In this document: one piece after another, positions 1-6,475 of the stretch
Numbering within the stretch: the stretch's first letter is position 1
Layout: every line of letters begins with the position of its first letter
Origin: Candidatus Sigynarchaeota archaeon
GTDB taxonomy: Archaea > Asgardarchaeota > Jordarchaeia > Jordarchaeales > Jordarchaeaceae
Assembly: GCA_030587505.1 (NCBI GenBank)
Contig: JAUQYY010000265.1
Span: 1 to 10,291, forward strand
Reading direction: 5' to 3'
Length of the DNA stretch: 10,291 bases
Notes under the pieces: model-generated
Told to the model about the DNA's origin: nothing
Seen by the model: the letters and a program-made list of their open reading frames with translations, nothing else
The model's database searches: none
Program-made: the position numbers and the translations under genes

Positions 1-88
1 TTCCACACCTCGGACAGACCAGTAGCCCCCTTCTTCTCGCTGGACGCCTGGTCAAACCGCGGAGCAACCCTCTAATTCTGTCAAACAT
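1..88 (-). CDS. Small zinc-ribbon protein, N-terminal part, cut by window edge
   Basis: Reading the minus strand from the ATG at 88 gives 29 codons that run off the left edge: MFDRIRGLLRGLTRR, a basic stretch, then LLVCPRCG. The CPRCG is the first knuckle of a zinc ribbon; the second Cys pair would lie outside the window. I recall short archaeal proteins with a basic N-terminus followed by CPRCG and a second CxxCG, but no function is assigned here. The start is supported by GGTG at 97-100, eight bases before the ATG; GTG at 100 and TTG at 109 are in-frame alternatives. It lies 62 nt downstream of aIF1 on the same strand and may share its transcript. Being too short and truncated, the call rests on reading frame, the Cys motif and the SD site. 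Confidence 0.6.
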   Translation of the reverse strand, partial: MFDRIRGLLRGLTRRPARRRGLLVCPRCG

Positions 89-150
89 CCCCGCCAGCAC
101 CGAGAACAAGTTAAAGAGACAAGAAATAAGAAAGATAAGAGATTTTGTTG

Positions 151-462
151 TTATGAGACGTCGATGTTCTCTTCAGAGTAGCCCCACTCGACTAGAAGTT
201 CCTTAGCCCGGTACCTGTGGTCTCCCTGAAGCTCGATACGCCCGTCCTTTGCCGTGCCGCCACACGCAAGAGCGCTCTTTAGCTTGGTGGCAAGTTTAGC
301 AAGGTCGACATCCTTACTGTCGATACCCTCGATAATTGTTACGTCTCTTCCCCACTTCCTTTTTTCTGTTCGGATTTTTATTCTTTGTTCTTCTTTTACT
401 ATTTCTTGGCAGACGCATAGGTCTTTTGGTAGGCCGCATATTGGACATATTTGCTGTGCCAT
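151..462 (-). CDS. Translation initiation factor aIF1 (SUI1/eIF1 family)
   Basis: A 103-residue SUI1-domain protein. In archaea aIF1 binds the small ribosomal subunit near the P site and promotes accurate start-codon selection, like eIF1. The SUI1 fold is visible from about residue 28 to the end: GRDVTIIEGID (38-48), LATKLKSALACGGTAKDG (57-74) and IELQGDHR (76-83), the usual core of the family. The N-terminus carries CPICG (6-10) and LCVC (15-18), a four-cysteine cluster that many archaeal members have and that probably binds zinc. Length is normal. The ATG at 462 is preceded by GGTGA at 466-470, only three bases away. It diverges from the radical SAM gene across 107 nt and precedes the small zinc-ribbon gene. 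Identity is clear; the zinc site is inferred. Confidence 0.95.
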   Translation of the reverse strand: MAQQICPICGLPKDLCVCQEIVKEEQRIKIRTEKRKWGRDVTIIEGIDSKDVDLAKLATKLKSALACGGTAKDGRIELQGDHRYRAKELLVEWGYSEENIDVS

Positions 463-569
463 TACTCACCATTCCAGCTTTTTTGCCATTTATTAAAGAC
501 ACACTATGATTATTTAAATTTATGTGCTTAAAAAGTGTATGGATAACGGTCTGTCGGGTTGGTGCGTTT
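463..569. promoter_or_regulatory. Divergent intergenic region with shared AT-rich promoter core
   Basis: This gap separates the aIF1 start (462, minus) from the radical SAM start (570, plus). The sequence TATTTAAATTTA at 511-522 is nearly self-complementary and reads as a TATA box on both strands. Its centre, about 516, lies about 54 nt from each start codon, so transcripts beginning some 26 nt away would have leaders of about 28 nt in both directions. SD sites then follow: GGTGA at 466-470 for aIF1 and GGTG at 561-564 for the radical SAM gene. A second TATA-like stretch at 488-499 could also serve aIF1. Transcript starts are inferred. Confidence 0.55.
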
Positions 570-2168
570 ATGGGCGGAGCGCGTTTCTTAATTGTGGATG
601 CGTTGGCTACCGAGAGAGGTGCGAGAAGGTTCACTCGGGACGTTATCGGTGCGGGTCCGCGGACGGTGGCTGGGATGCTCGAACAGTTAGGGTTTGAGTG
701 CAGGATATGCCCCGCCGAGCGGATTTTTGCAGACGAATCCTTCTTGCTGCATTTTGATGTTTTGATGTGCAGCGGTATGAGTATGGATGTTCCCTCGATG
801 AGAAGGGTTGTTCGTTCATGGAGGAGAGTAAAGGAGGATGGGGTTGCTATTGCTGGTGGTCCTGCTGCTGCTGATCCCTACACGTTGTTGGGGCGGACGG
901 ATTATGATCTGGCGGTTATTTCGGAGTGTGAAGTGACTCTGAAGGAACTGCTTGATGAGGGTTTGTCTAAAGGTCTACTGCCTGAGAGGGAGGTGCTAAA
1001 GGGAATCAGGGGTTTGGCTTTTAAGACGGATGGTGGTGTGGTGATGACTGGGCTTAGGCCTCCGGTTTTCGAGTTTGGGTTTGAGCCGTCGGTTGAGAGA
1101 ATTGCTGATTATCCTTATTTTCGGGTTTCGCGTGTTTATGTTACTTGTGTTAGGGGGTGTTCCAACTATCGTAGGACGCTTTTGGCTCTTCCCGATGGGC
1201 GGAAGTGTAGTGGGTGTGGTTTGTGCAGTGGGGACGACCTGGCGAAAAGGTATTACTGTCCCGTAGGGATACCTCCAGGTTGTGGTTTCTGCTCGGTGCC
1301 AAGTCTTTTCGGCCCTCCTCGTAGTAGGAGTAAAAAAAGTATTTTGAGGGAGATAAGCGGTTTGTTGGAGTGTGGTGTCAGGCGAATCGTGTTGGGTGCG
1401 AGTGATTTTCTCGATTATCAGAGGGAGAAGCTGGTGAACCCGGATCCTCTTACCGATCCTTGTTTTCCTGAACCTAATTATTCGGAGATGGAGTCACTAC
1501 TCTCCGAGGTTTCAGAAATCCAGAAGGCAGAAAAAGAGAAGACTTACATATCGATTGAGAATATTAAGCCCTGCCTTTTCACTGATGAGGCGGCTCGAAT
1601 TATAAGTACTTATCTTCCGAATACGACCGTACATATAGGGTGTGAAACAGGTTCGGAGGCGCATTCAAGAAAGATTGGTCGGCCTTCGACTCCGGGTGAG
1701 AGCCTTTCAGCCGTGAGGCGTGCGGTGGCCCACGGTTTAAGGCCTTATGTTTATTTTATTCACGGATTGCCGGGTCAGACTATGAAATCGGCGAGAGAAA
1801 CGGTGAGGCTAATGGATCGGATGGCCGATTGTGGTGTTGAAAAGGTGACGATTTACAGGTTTAGGCCCCTTCCAATGTCCGCGTTTGGGGATTTCGAATC
1901 ACCGCCTCCGGCTACGAAGGAAAGAGCGAGCAGAATGATCTTTGAAAAAGCAAAGCAAATCAACTTGGAGCGGAAGAGAGATTTGGTGGGAAAAATCGTT
2001 GAGGCTGTTGTAGCGGAAAAATTACACTCTGGAGTTTACGTTGCTTATCCTCTGAGGGAGGGTCCCACGATAATTCTTGATGCGGAGGAGGCTCCGGTGA
2101 ACGATTTGGTAAGAGTCAAAATAACTCGAGTAAAAAGTGATAAGCTTGTGGAGGGAGTTCTTGATTAA
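570..2168 (+). CDS. B12-binding/radical SAM protein with C-terminal TRAM-like domain
   Basis: A 532-residue enzyme of the B12-binding-domain radical SAM superfamily; substrate unknown. Residues about 1-150 look like the cobalamin-binding Rossmann domain (VDVLMCSGMS-type strand, AIAGGPAAADP at 93-103). The SAM domain follows: VRGC (194-197), GCGFCSVPSLFG (237-248), RSRS, HIGCETGS (355-362) and HGLPGQT (398-404) match UPF0313/MiaB-like enzymes. The canonical RGCxxxCxFC is interrupted: 40 residues with CSGCGLC (213-219) and CP (230-231) separate Cys197 from Cys238 and Cys241. Residues about 470-532 (VGKIVEAVVAEK to RVKITRVKSDKLVEGVL) resemble a TRAM RNA-binding domain, hinting at an RNA-modifying role. 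The ATG at 570 is chosen because GGTG sits at 561-564 and the family sequence starts there; an ATG at 522 would lie in the presumed TATA box. Monocistronic or leading into rpoP. Confidence 0.85.
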   Translation: MGGARFLIVDALATERGARRFTRDVIGAGPRTVAGMLEQLGFECRICPAERIFADESFLLHFDVLMCSGMSMDVPSMRRVVRSWRRVKEDGVAIAGGPAAADPYTLLGRTDYDLAVISECEVTLKELLDEGLSKGLLPEREVLKGIRGLAFKTDGGVVMTGLRPPVFEFGFEPSVERIADYPYFRVSRVYVTCVRGCSNYRRTLLALPDGRKCSGCGLCSGDDLAKRYYCPVGIPPGCGFCSVPSLFGPPRSRSKKSILREISGLLECGVRRIVLGASDFLDYQREKLVNPDPLTDPCFPEPNYSEMESLLSEVSEIQKAEKEKTYISIENIKPCLFTDEAARIISTYLPNTTVHIGCETGSEAHSRKIGRPSTPGESLSAVRRAVAHGLRPYVYFIHGLPGQTMKSARETVRLMDRMADCGVEKVTIYRFRPLPMSAFGDFESPPPATKERASRMIFEKAKQINLERKRDLVGKIVEAVVAEKLHSGVYVAYPLREGPTIILDAEEAPVNDLVRVKITRVKSDKLVEGVLD

Positions 2169-2177
2169 GTCTTGGCG

Positions 2178-2240
2178 GGATATATTTATTAAACTTCAGT
2201 CCATAGTGGTTTCGTAAAATAGTAAGAGAAAAGGGGTCTG
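2178..2240 (+). promoter_or_regulatory. Promoter and leader of rpoP
   Basis: TATATTTATTAAA at 2181-2193 is a strong TATA-like box just after the radical SAM stop codon. A start about 26 nt downstream, near 2213, would give a leader of about 32 nt. The purine-rich AAAAGGGGT before the ATG at 2245 is an acceptable SD (GGGGT, seven bases upstream). This suggests rpoP is not dependent on the upstream gene's transcript. Transcript start is inferred. Confidence 0.5.
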
Positions 2241-2244
2241 AAAA

Positions 2245-2388
2245 ATGGTGTATATCTGTGGGAAGTGCGGAAAAGAGGTTACCGTAGAAGGACTTGACCT
2301 TCTTGGAGGAATTAAGTGCCCTCAGTGTGGTTACCGTGTACTGTACAAGGCTCGGCCCCCGGTTATTAAGCGTGTGAAGGCTAGATAA
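2245..2388 (+). CDS. rpoP: DNA-directed RNA polymerase subunit P (Rpo12)
   Basis: A 47-residue protein, MVYICGKCGKEVTV and so on, ending PPVIKRVKAR. It is the archaeal counterpart of eukaryotic Rpb12 (ABC10-alpha), a zinc-ribbon subunit that joins Rpo3 and Rpo10 in the polymerase assembly platform. Cys5, Cys8, Cys25 and Cys28 form the CxxC-x16-CxxC zinc site, followed by GYRVLYKARPPVIKRVKAR, the near-invariant basic tail of the family. Length is exactly typical. It lies 76 nt after the radical SAM gene and 126 nt before the proposed GlyRS start, on the same strand, with its own TATA-like box. The sequence match is unmistakable despite the short length. Confidence 0.96.
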   Translation: MVYICGKCGKEVTVEGLDLLGGIKCPQCGYRVLYKARPPVIKRVKAR

Positions 2389-2408
2389 CCCTCAATTCTA
2401 CTATCTTC

Positions 2409-2423
2409 ATGTTTTTGTGTTTT
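2409..2423 (+). terminator. Oligo-T terminator after rpoP
   Basis: The run GTTTTTGTGTTTTA lies 20-35 nt after the rpoP stop, with no obvious hairpin. Archaeal RNA polymerase terminates on such oligo-T tracts. A TATA-like element for GlyRS follows it, so the two genes look separately transcribed. Confidence 0.4.
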
Positions 2424-2437
2424 ACGACAATGTAGAA

Positions 2438-2507
2438 AGTTATTTTAAGTAATTTTGTGTTAAGTTTCAAAAATCCTAGTACCGAACCACTGTTAGTTGA
2501 GAGTGAT
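2438..2507 (+). promoter_or_regulatory. Promoter and SD of glycyl-tRNA synthetase
   Basis: TTATTTTAAG at 2440-2449 is a TATA-like box; a start near 2471 would leave a leader of about 44 nt. GTGAT at 2503-2507 matches the archaeal anti-SD and lies seven bases before the ATG at 2515. It overlaps the in-frame ATG at 2506, which argues against that codon and the TTG at 2497 as starts. Confidence 0.5.
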
Positions 2508-2514
2508 GGTTACC

Positions 2515-4080
2515 ATGGCAGGAAAGGGCAACAAAAACGCTCATAGAAAGGGGAAAGAAAGTAAAACTCTGTTTGAAAGGATTTGGACTCTTGCGAATCA
2601 CAGAGGTTTTGTGTTCCCAAGCGCAGAAATATATGGGGGCATTTCCGGTCTCTATGATCTCGGACCCTTGGGCACCAAGCTGAAGAATAATTTGGTTCAG
2701 GCTTGGCGTGAGTTTTTTGTTTTGAAAGAGACTAATCCTCCCGTTTATGAGTTGGATGGATCTACGATTCTCCCGTATGAGGCTTTGAAGGCTTCCGGCC
2801 ATTTAGACTCGTTTACTGATCCCACGGTTTCCTGTTTGAAGTGTAAGAAGTGGATGCGTGCGGATCATTTGATTGAGGATAGTCTGGGTCTATATGTTGA
2901 GGGGATGCCCCCCGAAGAACTCACAAGGATAATCAGGGAGAACAATCTGGTTTGTCCGGATTGTGGCGGAGAGTTGTCTGAGGTGACTGTTTTCAATCTG
3001 ATGCTGAGTGTTAAGGTTGGACCCGCAGGTGGGCAGACCGCCTTTCTGAGGCCTGAGACCGCCCAAGATATTTTTATGGATTTTAAGCGTGTTCAGCAGT
3101 CGATGAGGGCGAAACTTCCCTTTGGTATCGCTCAGATTGGTAAATCCTACCGAAACGAGATTTCCCCAAGGCAGGGTTTGATGCGTGTTCGCGAGTTTAC
3201 CCAGATGGAGATTGAGATGTTTATACATCCCAAGGAGATAGGGAACCATCCGAGTTTCGATAAGGTGAAGGATATAAAAATCCGTATTCTGACGAGGGAG
3301 CAGCAGGAGAAGGGCGAGACAGAGCCTGTTGAGGTGACTGCGCAGGAATCTCTAGATAAAAAGATTCTTCCCAATCCCTATATGGCTTACTATATCGCCA
3401 AGGAAACCATCTTTTATCAGAGCTTGGGTATTCCCTACGATAAGTTTCACTTCAGGCACATGATGCCCGAGGAGACTCCCTTCTACTCTGGAGGTAACTT
3501 TGATCTCGAGGTTGAGTTGAGTATCGGGAGAAAAGAAATAGTTGGCAACGCGTATAGAACAAACTATGACTTGTTTAACCACATGAAAAAGAGCGGTAAG
3601 GACCTGTCCGTGAGTGTTGACGGCGAGAAAGTTATCCCAGAAGTTGTGGAACCCTCCTTCGGGGTTGAGAGGGCCATTTACTGCATCTTGGAACACTGCT
3701 ACCGCGAGGATGATGGAAGGGGGTGGAGCTGGTTCAAGTTCCCCATAAAAATCGCACCCATTCTCGCCTTGGTTTTGCCGCTTGTGAGAAGAGAACCCTT
3801 AATGGAGATAGCTTTTAAAACCTACCAGACACTCCGGGAGAACGGGCTAGATGTGGACTATGACGACCGCGGTTCCATAGGTAAGCGCTATGCCAGGGCG
3901 GACGAAATAGGCATCCCCTTCTGTATTACCATAGATTACGATACGCCCAAGGCTAGCACAGTAACTATAAGGGACAGAGATTCCAGAAAACAGGCTGTTG
4001 TAAACAAGGATGACTTGGTCGAAATTATCCGCAAACTGTATACTGGAACTATAAAATTCGATGATTTAGTTAGTTCTTAA
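2515..4080 (+). CDS. glyS: Glycyl-tRNA synthetase (class II, archaeal/eukaryotic alpha2 type)
   Basis: A 521-residue cytoplasmic enzyme that charges tRNA-Gly using ATP and glycine. Motif 1 region: RGFVFPSAEIYGGISGLYDLGPLG (30-53). A zinc-knuckle pair follows, CLKC (107-110) and CPDC (147-150). Then FLRPETAQDIF (178-187), motif 2 region FGIAQIGKSYRNEISPRQGLMRVREFTQMEIE (203-234), AYRTNYDLFNH (346-356) for glycine specificity, and motif 3 EPSFGVERAIY (379-389). The anticodon-binding domain runs from IAPILALVLPL (413-423) through GSIGKRYARADEIGIPF (453-469). No key motif is missing, though the protein is at the short end for the family. The ATG at 2515 is favoured over TTG 2497 and ATG 2506 because GTGAT sits seven bases before it. 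The stop lies 3 nt from that of the convergent nuclease. Confidence 0.96.
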   Translation: MAGKGNKNAHRKGKESKTLFERIWTLANHRGFVFPSAEIYGGISGLYDLGPLGTKLKNNLVQAWREFFVLKETNPPVYELDGSTILPYEALKASGHLDSFTDPTVSCLKCKKWMRADHLIEDSLGLYVEGMPPEELTRIIRENNLVCPDCGGELSEVTVFNLMLSVKVGPAGGQTAFLRPETAQDIFMDFKRVQQSMRAKLPFGIAQIGKSYRNEISPRQGLMRVREFTQMEIEMFIHPKEIGNHPSFDKVKDIKIRILTREQQEKGETEPVEVTAQESLDKKILPNPYMAYYIAKETIFYQSLGIPYDKFHFRHMMPEETPFYSGGNFDLEVELSIGRKEIVGNAYRTNYDLFNHMKKSGKDLSVSVDGEKVIPEVVEPSFGVERAIYCILEHCYREDDGRGWSWFKFPIKIAPILALVLPLVRREPLMEIAFKTYQTLRENGLDVDYDDRGSIGKRYARADEIGIPFCITIDYDTPKASTVTIRDRDSRKQAVVNKDDLVEIIRKLYTGTIKFDDLVSS

Positions 4081-4083
4081 TCT

Positions 4084-5427
4084 TCAAATTAGGTATGTTT
4101 CTCCGTTCATGGGGGAGTAGGCGTCCACATTTTTTAGTTCTTCAATTCGTTCTGCGTATTCTATAGTTTTCCACTCTTCTCCGTGAACACAGTAAACTCT
4201 CTTCAGCTCTTTGATTTTCGATATGAACCTGAAGAGCCCGGACTGATCCGCGTGGGCGCTGAACTCAAAGGTTTTAATCTCCGATCTTACTTTTATGGGT
4301 TCGCTGTTCGGTGAAAGCTTGATTTCTCTTTCTCCATCTTGGAGTCTCCGCCCTCTTGTTCCGGGTACTTGGTAGCCTGTAAGGCAGATGAGGCTTTTAG
4401 GATCTCCCGCTATACGCTTCAGATACTCGATCACCGGTCCTCCCTCAAGCATCCCTGAGGTGCTAATGATGATGCACGGGTCGTCAATGTTAATGTCTTT
4501 TCTCTGGTGTACCTCGACAAAGATGTCTGATTCCAGGGGGCTCTGCCTCGTGTATCTTATCTGCCTCCTAATTGTGGGGCGAAGATAAGTCCAGTACAAT
4601 CGATAGACCTCGTTAACTTTCTTAATCATTCCGTCGATGTATATTGGAACGTGTGACAGTACACCACTTCGGATGTAGGCTTCAAGTGACAGCATTACTT
4701 CTTGGGCTCTTCCAACCGCAAAGACGGGTACAAGGACTCTACCGCCACGGTCGAGGGCTTTGTTGATTGATTCAATGAAATCCCTCTCAACTTTCTGAAA
4801 GCTTGGGTGTCGATCATTAGGGGCAGCATAGGTGGATTCGATTATGAGTGTATCAATCTTGCCCACGGCTGTCTCAGCCATGCTCTGGGTCCGGGTGTTT
4901 CTAGTGGATAAATCTCCCGTATAGAGAATGTTGTGATTATTAACCTTGAGACGAATCATCGCCGCGCCTAGTATGTGCCCTGAGGGGAGAAGCATGGCTC
5001 TGACACCCTCTCCGATGTCTACTTCAACCCTGTAGTTTAGATCTACTGCGTGGCTTCGAACCGCCATAATATCTTCTGTGGTGTATGGCGCTTCAACCTC
5101 CCACTCTTTCTGCAGCTTTAGAAAGTCTATTTGCAAAAGTTCACCCAAATCTTGGGTTGGAGGTGTAGCGAATTCTGAGCAATCATATTTTGAAATCACT
5201 GCGGGGAGATATCCCGAGTGATCTAGGTGTGCGTGTGTAATAAAAACGGCGGTGGGTCGATCAGTTGGCTCTAAGGGATATAACTCTTCCTCTGACGCCT
5301 TTCCCAGGTTGATTCCCGCATCTAAGAGAATACACGTGTCCTTTTTCTTGATAAAGATGCATGATCGGCCAACCTCTCGGGCTCCGCCAAGAAAAGATAT
5401 CTCGATACTTGTCAATAATATTTTCAC
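4084..5427 (-). CDS. Beta-CASP metallo-beta-lactamase ribonuclease (aCPSF2-like)
   Basis: A 447-residue RNA nuclease of the beta-CASP family. Motifs in order: FLGGAREVGRS (12-22), HAHLDH (65-70), Ser-Gly-His151 in LPSGHILGAA, YTGDLS (169-174) with Asp172, motif A Glu197 in IIESTY, motif B His392 in FSAHAD, motif C His415 in VHGE. All two-zinc ligands and beta-CASP residues are present. It lacks the N-terminal KH domains of aCPSF1/FttA, so it is best placed with aCPSF2; characterised crenarchaeal aCPSF2 is a 5'-3' exoribonuclease, and others cut endonucleolytically. The start is ambiguous: GTG at 5427 may be leaderless behind a TATA-like stretch at 5445-5452, whereas the same bases form GGTGA eight bases before an in-frame TTG at 5415. 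It follows MetAP by 88 nt. Confidence 0.93.
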   Translation of the reverse strand: MKILLTSIEISFLGGAREVGRSCIFIKKKDTCILLDAGINLGKASEEELYPLEPTDRPTAVFITHAHLDHSGYLPAVISKYDCSEFATPPTQDLGELLQIDFLKLQKEWEVEAPYTTEDIMAVRSHAVDLNYRVEVDIGEGVRAMLLPSGHILGAAMIRLKVNNHNILYTGDLSTRNTRTQSMAETAVGKIDTLIIESTYAAPNDRHPSFQKVERDFIESINKALDRGGRVLVPVFAVGRAQEVMLSLEAYIRSGVLSHVPIYIDGMIKKVNEVYRLYWTYLRPTIRRQIRYTRQSPLESDIFVEVHQRKDINIDDPCIIISTSGMLEGGPVIEYLKRIAGDPKSLICLTGYQVPGTRGRRLQDGEREIKLSPNSEPIKVRSEIKTFEFSAHADQSGLFRFISKIKELKRVYCVHGEEWKTIEYAERIEELKNVDAYSPMNGETYLI

Positions 5428-5515
5428 CAGGTATTTTTTATGACTTAAAATATGGCTTAGCTTCCATCACAATTAATTTGGGTAATACCGCTATTTTTTT
5501 GGCTTCTCTCGGTAA

Positions 5516-6475
5516 TTATGTGGTTACCTCGCATCCATCTTCTTGGACGATTAAGGTGCGCTCTGCTTGAGATACCTTGCTTCCCTTCCTGTCTGACAGT
5601 ACGTTGTAGGCGCGGAGTAATCCTTTTTCCATTAATTCTTTAATGGCGAGTTTGAGTCTCGCTTTAGAAACCTTTTTTGCTAACCATCTTTCTGCAAATG
5701 GTAATGTTTTGTATTCTCTTTGGACTAGGCTAAGCACTTGACGCGCCCCCTTAAATCTTAGAGGCGCTCTAATGGGCATTAAACTGTAAATATACGCGTA
5801 TGGCGCCTCGGTTACGCTTCCAGAACCCGTGGTGGCGAAGGTTTCAAGGGCGTAGACTTCTCCTTCCTCTATTTTGGTGCCGTAAGGAACCGAAATGTTT
5901 GGTATGATCTTTGAGCTGTGAAGAATGTACTGGTCGAGTAAATGTCCAGAGAGGTCTTTTATTGGCCTGAAACCGTACTCCTTAATTGTTTCCTCGATTT
6001 TTTTCCCTATTAAACTTGTTTCAACTCCGGGTTTAATCATTTCTATAGCAATTTCTAGGGCTTTTTCGGATGCTTCAATCAGTTTATCGTACTCTGGAAT
6101 GAAACCCACTGTAAAGGCGTTGTCTGCGATGTATCCGTCCACATGTGTCCCAAAATCAATTTTTACAATGTCACTCTCATTTATAATTGTTTTATCATCT
6201 GGGGGAGATGTGTAGTGTGCAGCAACATTATTCAGAGAAACATTACAAGGAAAGGATAATTCTACATCTCTCTTCAATAGTTCACTCTCAATCCTTTCAC
6301 AGATCTCTATAATCGGCGTTCCGGGTTGTACGATTTTCCTTGCAATCTCTCTTACCTCCCTTGCGGCTCTTCCAGCTTTTCTATACTTTTCAAACTTGTC
6401 TTCCTCCTCTTCCTGTTCCAGCTTCTGTCCCTGTTTTTCTGAGGTTTTTTCATCTAATTTCTCATCGCTCAACAC
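5516..6475 (-). CDS. map: Methionine aminopeptidase, type II
   Basis: A 319-residue metalloprotease that removes the initiator Met from nascent proteins. The pita-bread fold ligands are all visible: Asp107 (VKIDFGTHVDG), Asp118 (IADNAF), His178 (LSGHLL), Glu211 (YALETFATTG) and Glu312 near the end (VQEDGCE). His87 in AAHYTSPPDD is the conserved substrate-binding His. The region between His178 and Glu312 (about 240-300) holds the helical insert that defines type II. Compared with typical archaeal enzymes there is an extra N-terminal segment of roughly 25 residues rich in Glu and Lys (about 3-30). AGGAGGT at 6479-6485 lies three bases before the GTG at 6475 and six before an in-frame TTG at 6472; either may be used. 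A TATA-like box at 6528-6538 fits a 32-nt leader. It probably shares a transcript with the downstream nuclease gene. Confidence 0.96.
   Translation of the reverse strand: MLSDEKLDEKTSEKQGQKLEQEEEEDKFEKYRKAGRAAREVREIARKIVQPGTPIIEICERIESELLKRDVELSFPCNVSLNNVAAHYTSPPDDKTIINESDIVKIDFGTHVDGYIADNAFTVGFIPEYDKLIEASEKALEIAIEMIKPGVETSLIGKKIEETIKEYGFRPIKDLSGHLLDQYILHSSKIIPNISVPYGTKIEEGEVYALETFATTGSGSVTEAPYAYIYSLMPIRAPLRFKGARQVLSLVQREYKTLPFAERWLAKKVSKARLKLAIKELMEKGLLRAYNVLSDRKGSKVSQAERTLIVQEDGCEVTT

Noticed and set aside
522..569. Upstream ATG extending the radical SAM protein by 16 residues
   Set aside because: It lies in the presumed TATA box, lacks an SD, and the added residues do not look like the family; the ATG at 570 has GGTG upstream.
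2481..2512. Possible stem in the GlyRS leader (AACCACT with AGTGATGGTT) that would cover the SD
   Set aside because: The pairing is short and needs a 3-nt bulge; no T-box or riboswitch signature is present, and T-boxes are bacterial.
3147..3696. Open frames on the minus strand opposite the GlyRS gene
   Set aside because: They mirror the codon pattern of GlyRS, lack SD sites and family motifs, and are shadows of the real gene.
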